A DNA stretch of 64,000 nt from Montifringilla adamsi. Its lineage: Eukaryota; Chordata; Aves; Passeriformes; Passeridae. The stretch spans positions 21,738,662 to 21,802,661 of the forward strand of contig JAGGNK010009114.1 in the NCBI GenBank assembly GCA_017590115.1, in the 5' to 3' direction. Numbering within the stretch: position 1 is the first letter of the stretch; each line of letters begins with the position of its first letter. Positions 14,101 to 24,692 of this stretch are shown piece after piece. The notes beneath the pieces are model-generated. The model worked only from the letters and a program-made list of their open reading frames with translations. It was not told where the DNA came from and did no database searches. The position numbers and the translations under genes were made by a program.

Positions 14101-15559
14101 GCATTGCAATTGAGTGAAGGCTTTGAACAGCTTTAATGCCTTTAATTTACCAGGGAGATCAGACAGCAGGTGGTGCATTGTTCAACAGTTCCAGATATGA
14201 CTGTGTTATGTGTTTTGGTGCTGTACTCTTTAATTACCATGAATTAACATCAGTTAAAAGCACCAGAACAGCCAGTGAAGACCCGTGGAAGTGCATTTCT
14301 TGCTCAGCAGTCCGGGGGCTGCAGGTCATGTGAGGGAGTTAGCAGGAATCCAGTGTATTGATGAGGAGGCTCAGGTGTTGCACAGATTTTCTGTATCTTG
14401 GAGAAGCCATTTATTCTCACTGTGCCCAGTTTCTTCTCATGTTGCTTGCCAATTTGTAAAATACACTGCAAGCAGAGAAGTGCTTTCATTTATTTATTTA
14501 GATGGAATTATTTGGAGCAGAGATCTTTTTCACTGTGTATCCTGGAAGCACTCTTGAAATCCCATCTCTATCCTCCAAATAAGCAAACACTCACAATACA
14601 CTGCTCCAAGAGGATGGCATTACAGCAGGTAGCACTGCACATGGCTGAATAAAAGGTGCCAGCTTTCCACGTGCCACCTTTGTAGAGGTAATCTAATTCC
14701 ATTAGAATTCATTATGGATGTCCAGGTTACGTGGAAGATCCACTGCCCAGCTCACATAACCCAGTCTCTTATGCTGCCAGAAGAAAAGGAGCCAAACAGT
14801 TAACAGCACAATGGTCATTAAACTGTTTCACCCAAACCCAAACTCACAGGGAAATTAATAAGAAATAAATTTCACAAAAAGATTGTATTTATTTATATTA
14901 TTAACCATCAAAATAATCTTCCAAAGGAGAAAAATATTATTCAAGAATAACTCACCAGAAGAATAGAAAGGGATCTTAAGGGTAAAGAGGCTTCTTAGAT
15001 TCTAGAAAACAGAAAGAAGCCACAAGTTATCTGAGAGCTGTCTTTAATTATTTAAATTTCTAATGAAAAATCATTTACAAAGCCAACATGGACTGTCTTA
15101 AGCAAATTGATTTCTTAAAACATTTAAAATCACTCGGACATTTCACTTTTGTCTGTGTTGCTTCTTCCTTTCATTCCCGCAGCACTCTCCCCTCTGCCTG
15201 TGCAGATCAGAGTAGCTGTCACTGCAGAACAGCAATCTCATTTTGTTTACTTTGTGTTTCAAAGGGAATCGAACAAGCCCAGGATTCACTTTCTCTAAAC
15301 AAATACTGGCAAGACAAAGGTATCACAGCTATTCTGGGGACAAGAGGTTCGCTGAGATGGGAAATGGTAAAGACTGGCAAGGAAAAAACAGTCGATGTGT
15401 TTTTATCTGAAAAAAAAGTTAATCCTTTTCACAGCCTCATTTTCTTTGCTTTTGAGATAGCTTTCCTTTTTCATTTAGGTTTTAGAGTTTTTAAGCTAAG
15501 GGAAGCAGGAAACCAAGATATTTCCTTTGTTCCTGTCAAGTAGCTTGAACAGTTCGAGA
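8200..15559. other. Upstream flank, no gene recognised
   Basis: Unique-looking sequence with a poly-T tract at 13068. ORFs of 110 to 135 codons (for example around 10434-10916 and 13732-14136) overlap one another on opposite strands and show no domain, signal peptide or splice framework, so they are not called. Confidence 0.6.
13068..13083. repeat. Poly-T tract (16)
   Basis: Uninterrupted T run after 'tttttgc'. It could be the reversed tail of a retroposed element, but no element is visible to its right. Confidence 0.9.
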
Positions 15560-15985
15560 ACAGAAACCAGTCGGAGCAGTGTGATTAGCGTAGCCAATTA
15601 AGGTGGATTTGCATATTCACAACGCAGCCATCGAGAAATAATTCTGCAGAGGTAACGGGATTGTGGCAGTGCCTGTGTGCCAGCCGGAGCAGCCTGGCGC
15701 TGTGCTGGGCGGTACTTGAGCAGCAACCAGGGGTGATGCTGATGCTGCGCCAGCCCGGCACAGCAGGGCAGGGAAGGGCTCTGGGCAGGCAGGAGCAGCC
15801 TGGCCCTGCACGCTGGAAAGGGTTAATCTGCAACCCGCTTACCCAAATGCAACAGCATCTGCCCAACGGGTTTCTTTTCCCGACATTCATTCCAGCTAGG
15901 ATTTTTTGCTACCTGACAGTTTTTACCTCTCCAGGGGTTTGGGATGCCTGGTCCACGGGCACGGTGGGGGGCGAGGTGGTGGGTG
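15560..15985. promoter_or_regulatory. GC- and CpG-richer patch 3 kb upstream of GPR39
   Basis: About 16 to 18 CpG fall in roughly 425 bases, well above the upstream flank, with several GC-rich runs (GTGCCAGCCGGAGCAGCCTGG and following). It could be a distal promoter, an enhancer or an upstream noncoding exon. Long overlapping ORFs on both strands have no recognisable domain. Confidence 0.3.
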
Positions 15986-18299
15986 AGCTTTGCAAGGTGC
16001 ACAAGGGGAGCTTCACACAGTGGATAGATGGCAAAGCCCTGCTTTCTTTGCCCCAAAAGGCTTTTCACCATGGTGGTGTCCAAGGACCAGGCAAGAAAGC
16101 AAAACAGCCCTCTGAGAAACCTTGTACACTCTGCTGGATAACAAACTGGGGCTGGCCATCACTGCAGCTTTGTTATCTCTGAAGGTGAAAAATTGCCTTT
16201 TTCACTACAGCAACAACAATTTGTGCTCCATCTCAGTGATTCTGTGTGCTCTGTTCTCAGTGATCTCTTACCAACAACTGCATCACTACAAACATTTGTG
16301 TGAGCATGGAGTGGCTGAGTGAGTGGCACGCAGAGCCAGCTGCAGCCCGAGCCCATGGGATCCGCATCCCCAGGAGGCTCAGCTCTCTCACCAAGGAGCT
16401 GACAAGTGATTTTGGCAGTGTGCAGCATCCATGGGTGCTGATTTGAGAAGGAAATACAGTGGATTCTGTCCTTAATGCTCTTGCCTCCTCCTCCTCAGCA
16501 GCTGAAGTCGTGGTGTGCAATTGCAACAGATGAAGTCAGGAGGGACTCCCTGGAGTGTTCTCCCAGGTACAACTCCAGATTCACCTTCAAAACTGCTATG
16601 GGAAAGGCAACAACACAGAAATTAACTCATGGTATTCACTGCTACAAAATATCAAGGAAAACTTAATGAAATGCCTAAGGTGGGACCATTACAAAAATCC
16701 TAAATTTATAAACTGGTATCACATCCACCAGGGTAAAGACTGTGAGCGCTGAACCTCACAGTCACAATGCCACAAAGAGGCATTAAGAATATTTAGTTGT
16801 GGAGAAATGCCTCTCTCCAGGAAGATATATCTTTCTGTAGTCACCCACAATAGGCATTTTACTCTGGAATACTCACTCCTGGTTTATCTAGTCCAGTAAC
16901 CCATGGAGGATTTTTTGATTTTTAATGGTCTCCATCTCTGATTATCCACAATTGTCTCTTTCCTTCCTATCCCCTTTGTGGCACCAGCTCTTTATTAGAA
17001 ACTTAATAAACTTTTTGTATATTGTAAAGATAATATTGAAAACGTAAAATTGTGTTCTGCATTTTATAATTGGCGTGGAAAAAAAGGGGGAGATCTAATC
17101 CTATTGGCCCTTCTCTTTTGCTCTCTCTCTCTCCCTTTTCCCTTTTGATGGCAAGCAGCAAATTTTAATTAGCTTCATTTCCACAATTCAGTCATGCATA
17201 TGTAATCTTTGTTCACACTTTTATAAAGTAAAATTAAGTAAAAGAAATGGGGTAATAATAGAAAGCTTGTCTGAGCAGAACAAATGTGAATTATCAAACG
17301 TAAGGAAAGATGGCTGGGACTACACAGCTTGAAGTTCTGCCAGGTTTGAGGTGATTTTTCGGAAACAGAAGTGCATAAATGATGCACAGAAACAGGTGCT
17401 GATTATCCTGTTTGGGGCATCTTTTTGTTCATTGTGTACTTGGGCTGCTGAGGTGCAGTGATAACCACTGGATGTGAGGAGACTTTTAATAAAAATTTCC
17501 TAATGTTTCTCTTTTATCATGAGCTGCAAGTGTCACATGAGCTTGTCTAGTTAATAAAAATCACTTTGTGAGCCCACTGCTCTTAGATTTGGCACTGGAG
17601 CAGATCACTGTACTGGGCCTCTCTCTATTACAGCTGCAAAAACTGTACTGTCATTTTGCATTGTAATTTAAAAGTTTCCTAATCTATATACACACCCTCT
17701 AATTAAATGTTTCCAGGGGTTACCTCGGGAGCCTTCAGTGCTATGGTTTGAAAATAAAACTAAAGACAGCATTCAATTCTTTCCCCCTGGGGTGAGACCC
17801 AGGAGGAGGAAGAACATTTGCATCCTTGCTACTCCAGATTATTTGAAAGCATTGGCACAACTGGGATTACTGACTTGGTTATTTCTGTTATCTTACATGA
17901 GAAGATGGAAATTTGAAGAGAAACAATCCACGTGTCTAAATCTAGAGCTCATCTTATTTTATAACTTCCAAGAAGCCTCTTTAGAGTCTGTCTAAGCAGT
18001 TATTTTAAGAAGCTACCCGTTCGTTAGCAGCAGCTGAAAACCAGAACCTCCTGTTGATGTAAATCAGTCTGTGGCTGCACAGGCTCTATAACCAGCATGG
18101 CAGATGCGAGGTCTTCATTAAAGGAAATGTGAAGTAGTGAAGCATGTGGGCAGTAACACACACAGCAGTGAAGTCTGAAGCCCAGGCAATGTTAAACTCA
18201 TGAGTAGATACTTTCTCTTCAGCACCACTCACACACTCAGCCTGACAACCAAACCACAGTTTTGGGAGAAACACTTCTTCCTGTGAAAGGAAGTGACTT
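15986..18299. other. Proximal upstream flank, no gene recognised
   Basis: AT-leaning sequence between the CpG-richer patch and the putative promoter. Short ORFs only. Paired ETS-type GGAA motifs occur in 18272-18295 (CACTTCTTCC and AAGGAAGTG), just left of the promoter block. Confidence 0.55.
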
Positions 18300-18386
18300 T
18301 CAGATATGAGGGGCTTGCTTTTTTATTTTTTTTCCCTCTCTCGAAACCTGCTGTGCTGTCAGTGACTAAGGATAGCCAAGATTTTG

Positions 18387-18399
18387 GTTAATGGTTAAC
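18387..18399 (+). promoter_or_regulatory. HNF1-type palindrome upstream of GPR39 exon 1
   Basis: The sequence is GTTAATGGTTAAC, one mismatch from the HNF1 homeodomain consensus GTTAATNATTAAC, 411 bases before the start codon. A further GTTAAC half-site follows at 18403-18408. HNF1-alpha and HNF4-alpha are reported to influence mammalian GPR39 expression in gut, liver and pancreas, so the motif fits the gene. Binding is inferred. Confidence 0.5.
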
Positions 18400-18706
18400 A
18401 GAGTTAACCACACAGACTCTGACTTCTGCTGGGGCCAGCACCAAAAGCTGCTTTGCGTGCTGGGGAACAGGCGAGCGTGGAAAGCAGAGCAGCTCACACA
18501 GTGAAGGGCTGGAGAACAGAGGCTTCACCCTGTGGAGAAAGGAGGAGGAAAATCCGAAAAGAGCAAGAGGTGTTTGCCATAAAGAAAGGTAAGAGGTGAA
18601 ACATTTTCCTGTTTAACTTACTGACTCAGAGGCTGTTGCTCACAAACCAACAAACCCCACAGGTGTGGCTGGTTGAGACACACTAGTTGGACCTGACTGC
18701 TCGGAC

Positions 18707-18736
18707 ATGTGTGGCTCGGGGAGAGGGGCAAGGTGA
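18707..18736 (+). promoter_or_regulatory. Upstream ORF in the GPR39 5' leader (9 codons)
   Basis: ATG at 18707 opens a 9-codon frame (MCGSGRGAR) closed by TGA at 18734-18736, 73 bases before the GPR39 start and out of frame with it. If the transcript starts upstream of 18700 this uORF would precede a main ATG with a weak -3 context, which could lower or condition translation. No transcription start site can be placed from sequence alone. Confidence 0.4.
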
Positions 18737-18809
18737 GGAAGGATCTGTTTGCTGTGAGCTTGAAACTTGGAGAGGCAAGGAGAGCACCTCCTCCACCCTG
18801 GGACTGCTC

Positions 18810-19677
18810 ATGGCAGGAGAGACACCCGCTTCAGACTGTTCTCCTCTCATTGACCACAGCCACGTCCCGGAGTTTGAGGTGGCTCTGTGGGTCAAGATCA
18901 CCTTGGCCTTAATCTACATCTGCATCTTTGTCGCGGGCCTCTTGGGCAACAGCATCACCATCAAAGTCACCAGGATCCTGCAGAGGAAAGGCTACCTGCA
19001 GAAGGAGGTCACTGACCACATGGTGAGCCTGGCCTGCTCCGACCTGCTGGTCATCCTGCTGGGCATGCCCGTGGAGTTCTTCAGTGCCATCTGGAGCCCC
19101 TTTTCCACCCCCAATGGCAACATTGCCTGCAAGCTCTACTACTTCCTCTTCGAGGCCTGCAGCTATGCCACCGTGCTGCACGTGGCCACGCTCAGCTTTG
19201 AGAGGTACGTGGCCATCTGCCACCCCTTCCGCTTCAAGGCCGTGTCCGGACCCCGCACGGTGAAGCTGCTCATCGCCTTTGTCTGGGGCACATCTCTCAT
19301 CGTGGCTCTGCCCCTGCTCTTTGCCATGGGCACAGAGTACCCCCTGGAGATCATCGAGGGCTACCAGAGAACGAGTTCCTGTGTCAAACCTACTCCCAGG
19401 CACTACATTCCTGAGCTGAAGCACAACATGACCATCTGCACCTGCCTCTCCTCCAAGTGGACTCTGTTTCAAGCCAGCATCTTCAGCGCCTTCGCTGTGT
19501 ACATCGTTGTGCTGGGCTCTGTCACCTTCATGTGCCACAGCATGATGAAAGCCCTGATGATCCACAAGAAGGGGACTGTGGCAGTGCAGGGTGGACCAAA
19601 GCACCAGGAGCAGTACCTGAGGAAGAGTGAAAGTTCGGAGAGCAAGAGCTCCAGGAGACAGATCACTTTATTCCTGG
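18810..19677 (+). CDS. GPR39: GPR39 zinc-sensing GPCR, coding exon 1 (partial gene: N-terminus to intracellular loop 3)
   Basis: Class A GPCR of the ghrelin/neurotensin receptor group, a plasma-membrane receptor activated by extracellular Zn2+ and signalling through Gq, Gs and G12/13 (family knowledge). This exon gives 289 residues plus one base of a split codon. Seen: N-terminal DHSH (H16, H18) matching the zinc-binding His pair of human GPR39; TM1 about 30-52 with GN47; TM2 about 67-91 with LACSD (D78); TM3 about 107-137 starting at C107 and ending in ERY 131-133; TM4 about 151-173 with W159 and P168; a long second extracellular loop with C191, C210 and a possible glycosylation site N206-M-T; TM5 about 218-243; then a Lys/Ser/Arg-rich loop 3. 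The start is the first in-frame ATG and gives an N-terminus collinear with the mammalian protein; its -3 base is C (weak) and +4 is G. The reading frame is intact. TM6, TM7 and the tail must come from exon 2, outside the window. Confidence 0.95.
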
Positions 19678-19683
19678 GTAAGA
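19678..19683 (+). other. GPR39: GPR39 exon 1 splice donor (GTAAGA)
   Basis: The sequence CTGG|GTAAGA follows the RRQ-ITLFL segment of loop 3, exactly where the mammalian gene's only coding intron interrupts the frame just before TM6. The exon therefore ends after the first base of a codon (phase 1). Continuing past it gives 18 residues with no similarity to TM6 and then a stop, which supports a real boundary. Confidence 0.9.
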
Positions 19684-19733
19684 GCCATCTCCTTCTCTGC
19701 CTCCCCTCCCTCCCCTACCCCCTCTCCACTTAG
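19678..19733 (+). other. GPR39: Possible read-through tail of a truncated five-TM GPR39 isoform
   Basis: If the donor is not used, the frame continues for 18 codons (a leucine/proline/serine-rich tail beginning GKSHLLL) to a TAG at 19731-19733, giving a 307-residue protein ending after TM5 and loop 3. A truncated five-TM product from unspliced exon 1 (often called GPR39-1b) is described for the mammalian gene. Whether this transcript exists here is inference. Confidence 0.35.
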
Positions 19734-20536
19734 GAAGAAAGCCCAGAAACCTCAGTTTTTTTCTCACCAAGCTCTCCCAAAGGGTTTGAAAGTGGTACAA
19801 AATGAGGGATAATACTTTTGGTTGCGATGATACATTTCAAGAATCCTGATGTTTCTGTGTGTTTTTGGTTCTTTTTGTCATTAGAACAGGTGGGAGGGAA
19901 AAAGAAGGAAAAAATCCGCTTACTGTCTGCTATTTCTGTTGGATTTTATTACATGCCTACATGCAGCAATATGGGTGACAGGCTGTTGCAGCTTGACCTT
20001 TGGGGTAGCAATAGGCAACAGTTGCCTGGATATAAAGTAGCTCTACTTGGATGTTTTCCCACTAAATTACAAATATGAGTGTATTTAGTAAGGCTGCTGA
20101 TGGGAGGCAGGGAAGACTGTCTTGCACGATCTCAAGCTTGTCTCTCTCTGGAGGCATTTCCCTGTTAATTCAGGATGCTCCTTGGAGAGTTCTCAGCCTC
20201 AGCAGTTGTGGCTGTGTTGCATTTCAGCATTAAGGAGGCTGGTCTGGAGAGTTGATTTGGTCTCACAAATTGCCATTGCCCTCTTTGAATTTTTTTTCCT
20301 CTGGTTTTATTTGAAGGCCTGTAACCCTGAAATTATGTTTGATTCTGATCTCTCTTGCCACATTCATCAGACAAAAAACTAATCGAGATGTCATTCCACC
20401 AGCTTGGAATCTTTCTGGGCAGTGATCCATGCAGTCTCCACGTTTGTTGGTAGCCTTACAGGCACCCTTAATCATGTCCTGGCTGCATTACTGTTAGTTC
20501 CTGTTTTGTTGGGTCGCTTATTATGATGCTGGATAT

Positions 20537-20542
20537 AATAAA
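20537..20542 (+). terminator. Candidate poly(A) signal AATAAA in early intron 1
   Basis: AATAAA lies about 800 bases beyond the read-through stop at 19733. A GT-rich stretch (TTTCTGTGTTGCTTTTTGGT) begins about 37 bases downstream, at 20579, the usual arrangement of a cleavage and polyadenylation site. It could end a short intron-retaining GPR39 transcript. AATAAA is common by chance in AT-rich DNA; another lies at 21151-21156. Confidence 0.3.
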
Positions 20543-22304
20543 TGAACCATCTAGGGTAGGAATGCACAGTAAACCAGTATTTCTGTGTTGCTTTTTGGTG
20601 CTCTGACTGATATGGCAGAGAGGGACTTGAAATTTGTGCATCTGTCCACTTCTACAACTTTAAGTAGATTATATTTTGTATTACTTTTTTCTCCTTTTTA
20701 GTATAGTTTTTTTCCCCTGAGGATCCTCTGCTTCCTCATCTAATCCTGCTTTTGCCATGGTCTGTGTCAGGCCATGAAGTGAAGAAATCATCTCCTCTCA
20801 CAAGTGTGGAGAGGCCCCATCTGTGGTTTGTTAAGAGCTCTCTGTCCCTCACTCCAGTGTCAGGATGGATTTCTGGGGTTCAGGCTCAGCAGTGGAGCTG
20901 AACACTCCTGTGGCACAAAGCAGAAAAAGGGATCTGCTCTTGAAGTGCTGCCTGGGGGATCCTTAGATATGTGTGGATCTCCCTCCCCTTGAACATTACC
21001 ACAGCAGCATTAAAGCCAAACCTAAGACCCAAATCCTGGCTAGGTTGAGAGGGGAAGGTAAATTGCCCTGACTTTTCCTCCCCTTCTTGATTATTCTTCC
21101 TGGTACTCCAGCATGGAATAGGAGATGCAGTGCTGCTTGCAAAAGTGCTGAATAAATGAAAGCAACTGGTTTGCCCTTTACGATAAGGGAATTTGCCACC
21201 CTGTGTATCTGACACTTCCACTGTACTCTCAGTTTCTGGAGGCAGGAGATACTTGTGTGAATTCCCCAAAATTACTTCAGTGGCAAGACTCTTAATACAA
21301 GTCTTGCTAATTTACTTGGTTTGAGGAATAAATTAATATACTGATGAGGAAGAAACTCTGGCATGCATTTCTGAGAACAATGCAAAGCAATTTAATTTGG
21401 AGATTTCATAACAGTGATGCTTTAGGGCAGTTTTAACCCAGAAAAAATGAACATATAAATTGTTTACAAATTGCTGAATTTAAATATTGTGATTTAGAAG
21501 TCCTCTTTGTTTTTCATTTAACAGATGGGTCAAATTAAAACCAATACTTGCACATTCACAGCATATTTCACTTTTAATGTGAAATGTAAATGACAGTGTA
21601 TAGCATCGCGTCTTTGTACATCTAATAGCAATAAAAACAATTCAGCATTTTCTTCTGGTTGTTAAAAGTGATAAGTTCTATAAAACAGAGATTAAAATCA
21701 TAAATCTGACTATGAGAAAAAGCTAAGTAGAGGATGACACCAGGAGGAACTAATGGTTTTTTAGTGTCATGTTATTGTGTGGCACTCGAGAACATTGATG
21801 GAAATTAATTGTAAATGTGGAAAGTGAAGGATTACTTGCCAGAGATGGCATTGATGCTTGCAGGAGGGGCTCTAGATGGGGTGACACCATTGCAGAAATT
21901 GGGTAGCTGAAATGTGTCTGAAAACACCTGGCTCTTTCATGAAATGCAAGGTTTTAACAGTGATTAAAACCTCTTGACCCGCCCCGACAGGGATCAATTT
22001 AGTCTTTGTGGCTACCTGATCTTGTCTTTCTCCTATGGCCATGAAGGCAGAGGCCACCCAAATGGTGACAAGGTGCCACTGGGGACCTCTTGCTGCTCCA
22101 ACACCTGAGCTAAGGCCCCTGAACTGTGGCAGAGAGCTCTCAAGAAAGGGCGGATTTGGAGGGCATGTATCTTATAATTATAAATGTTATAAGTGGATTG
22201 TAGCAAACACAGAAAGGGAATGTAAAGGAAGGATTCTGTAAAAATCAGCTCCAACTAGTGCAATAATTATAAATATTACAAAAAGAATACATCCATAGCT
22301 GAAA

Positions 22305-22365
22305 GTTAAGAATCTTTAGAAAAGTAAGTTAAGAATCTTTAGGAAAATAAGAGTCTTTAGGAAGT
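22305..22365. repeat. Short tandem repeat, about 23-bp unit, 2.6 copies
   Basis: The units 'gttaagaatctttagaaaag'+'taa', 'gttaagaatctttaggaaaa'+'taa' and a shorter third beginning 'gagtctttaggaag' lie head to tail. The first two differ by two bases. Confidence 0.85.
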
Positions 22366-23449
22366 GCTGGCACTGGGAGAGGGGAGCAGTATGGGACGAG
22401 CCTCCACATGAGCTGCTGGAGGGAAAGCACCACCAGCAGAGCCTGGTCACTGGCCATGGCTACACCAATCTGGTCATTGTCCAGAAGCACATCTGTACAA
22501 AACCAGCTGTGTGGTTTGTCATCACACTGGGCCTGACTCTACAACAAAGTGAGTTCTGATGATCCCAGCTGAAAATGGGGTCGTTCTAAAGCTTCAGTTT
22601 GAGCTTCTGCTAAAAGCCTTGATCATTTTGCATAAAGCAGCCTCAAGCCTACCACAGTACAGACATTGAAATAAGAGTCCATTTGTGCTGCTACATCCTC
22701 TTTCTTGGTATTATACACTTCCAACTGACCCTTTGGAGCAGCACTCCTCTGTTTCCTCAGATCTGCTGAGTGGGGCTGCTGGGCTTGGTGGGTGCTTTGC
22801 CAGTTGACATCTGGGCAGCATTTTCTTTTATCTCCCATCTATGATGAAACATCTGTCCTTCCTGAGATGTTCCATCCAGAAAAGAGAAATATCAAAGTGA
22901 TCTGGCAGCTATGGAAGTGTTGGTGGAGGTGCATTAAAGCAGTGTTGTAGCTGCATCAGCCTGCAGGAGCCAGAGCTGGTGCTGGACCTGCCCAGCTGGA
23001 GGCCCTGTTGGTACCATCCAGCACCATCAGCTCCCCTGGGACATGTGAGGCAGGAAATTCCCACTGCTCTCTCTTTCCCACCTCTACAGAACTGCAACTT
23101 TTCTGCTTTGGGACCATCTGATGTAGGATGAATTTTGCCTGGACAGCAGATATCCTAGAGCACTTTTAATAAACAGGCAAGGGAATTTGTTATAACCTAC
23201 AGCAGTGCCTTCATCTGAGAAAGGCAGTGTAGTGGTGGTTTAAAATTTTTTTTTAATGTGGTGTAATACTTAAATGTGTCAAATACACTGAGTGTCAACC
23301 TGAAGGCAGTGGCTGTGGTGTTTCCTGAGATGTGGGTGTGGTACAGACAGCTTCAGGGCAGGTCTGCTTTACAGGGCAACAGCAGCCAGAGGCTTTACTG
23401 ACACTGGTGAGAGCCATGGAATGAAAGAGTGTCCCTCTCAATAAGTGGG

Positions 23450-23482
23450 AAAAAAAAAAAAAAAAGAAAAAGAAAAAGAAAA
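23450..23482. repeat. Poly-A and (GAAAAA)n tract
   Basis: A run of 16 A followed by three GAAAAA-type units. Its complement gives the poly-Phe run seen in a minus-strand ORF. Confidence 0.9.
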
Positions 23483-24613
23483 TGGGCAGAAGGGATGGGC
23501 TGGAAAAGCTAGGCAGGAGGATGTCAGACCTGAGCAAGGCCACGGCACTTTTTTGGTGGTTGTTGTTGAAGCAATGCCAGGCTATTCTATAATAGCACCA
23601 AAGCCTCTGTAAACACCATGACCAGCTTTACTGAGCCATTAGCTGAATCTAGATGAAACCTTGACTCAGAGCTTCAAAGGATCTCTTAGAACTTCAGATG
23701 GAGCACCACTTTCTTCTCATATACTGCTGGTGGCAGTTTAATGCTCTGCTCAGAATAAAGGTATTATGTGTAGGAATAGCCTCTCCAAAGATCACTGAAG
23801 AAGTGTACTTTGTAAGGCACTTGGCAAATTTCAGGAGGCAAATTACTTCAGAGTACTTCAAGTAGTCGTGAAAAATGCATGGTTGTCATCTAGATATGAC
23901 TCAGGCACAGGGTAATTTGACAATAGACTTCTGTTACAGGAAAATTAGGTGCTTCTTCATAGGCTGGAATTTGGCTGGGTTTTTCCCTACTGAAAAAGCT
24001 AAAGGTTAGGGATAGAACAAAAATGAAAAGAATAACCTAATTTATGAGATTCCAGAACACAGCTCCAGCCCACGTTCTTTAAATGCAGCTTCATTCACTT
24101 CTCTTGGTTCTTTTCTTTAATCATTCCATTGAGCTGCCTTTCTTCAGGCATCTTGCTGCAGACATGTCTGAAGATGAGTACACTGGATATGATTTTAATC
24201 TCTTTGTGTTTTGTATGGTCATTCCATCCATATGTTTTCCTGAGCAGGGCTTTGAATTCCACAAGTGCTCAGTGGACAGACCGACAGACAGGGCCTGGCC
24301 ACTCTGGTGTATGGGGCATCCACCCCCTGTAAGTAGTAAGTTTTTTCTTTTAGGTCCTGCTTCTTGGAAAAGTGTTAAAAGCAAATTATTTTCCTGCTGG
24401 CGTTGGGTAAAATTTGTCTTCCTCTTCTCTGCAAAAGCATTAACCTGGTGTCAGTGGCAAAACCAATCAGTGCTGTTGAATGCTGGTAGCACAAAACTGA
24501 AGCTCAGCTATTCAACAAGTGACAATGGAAAGGCTGCATTGAGGGATGATGGCTTCTCAGGGCAATTGTGTACAAATAAGCTACTATGAAGAGAAGGGAA
24601 GCTTCTGTCAGTT

Positions 24614-24692
24614 AAAAAAAAAAACCAAAAAAAAAACAAAAACAAAAACAAAAAAACACCAAAAAAACCCAAAAAAAACCCCCACCCCCACA
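24614..24692. repeat. A-rich / A-C low-complexity tract
   Basis: About 79 bases made only of A and C: A-runs broken by single or multiple C, becoming (CCCCCA) at the right end. It may be the decayed A-tail of a retroposed sequence, but no element is recognisable on its left. Confidence 0.9.

Larger units (their letters stand above)
18300..18809 (+). promoter_or_regulatory. Putative GPR39 promoter and 5'UTR region
   Basis: This stretch directly upstream of the start codon contains the HNF1-like palindrome, a T-rich tract at 18318-18331, a locally more GC-rich segment from about 18425 to 18545, a strong unused donor (AAAG|GTAAGA, GT at 18589) and the uORF. I see no convincing TATA box or CpG island. 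The extent of the promoter and UTR is inferred from position only. Confidence 0.4.

Noticed and set aside
15088..15543. 151-codon + strand ORF
   Set aside because: Hydrophobic patches but no signal peptide or domain pattern; AT-rich chance ORF.
18687..18809. In-frame N-terminal extension of GPR39 (41 codons before the ATG)
   Set aside because: It has no in-frame ATG (it would start at TTG) and no similarity to GPR39; the ATG at 18810 matches the family N-terminus.
18909..19604. 231-codon minus-strand ORF opposite GPR39 exon 1
   Set aside because: It is the antisense shadow of a conserved GC-rich coding exon; its composition (His/Gly/Asp/Glu-rich) is typical of such shadows and it has no domain.
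24083..24589. 168-codon + strand ORF
   Set aside because: Tryptophan- and phenylalanine-rich with no known motif, no supporting splice or promoter context and ORFs in other frames over the same bases.
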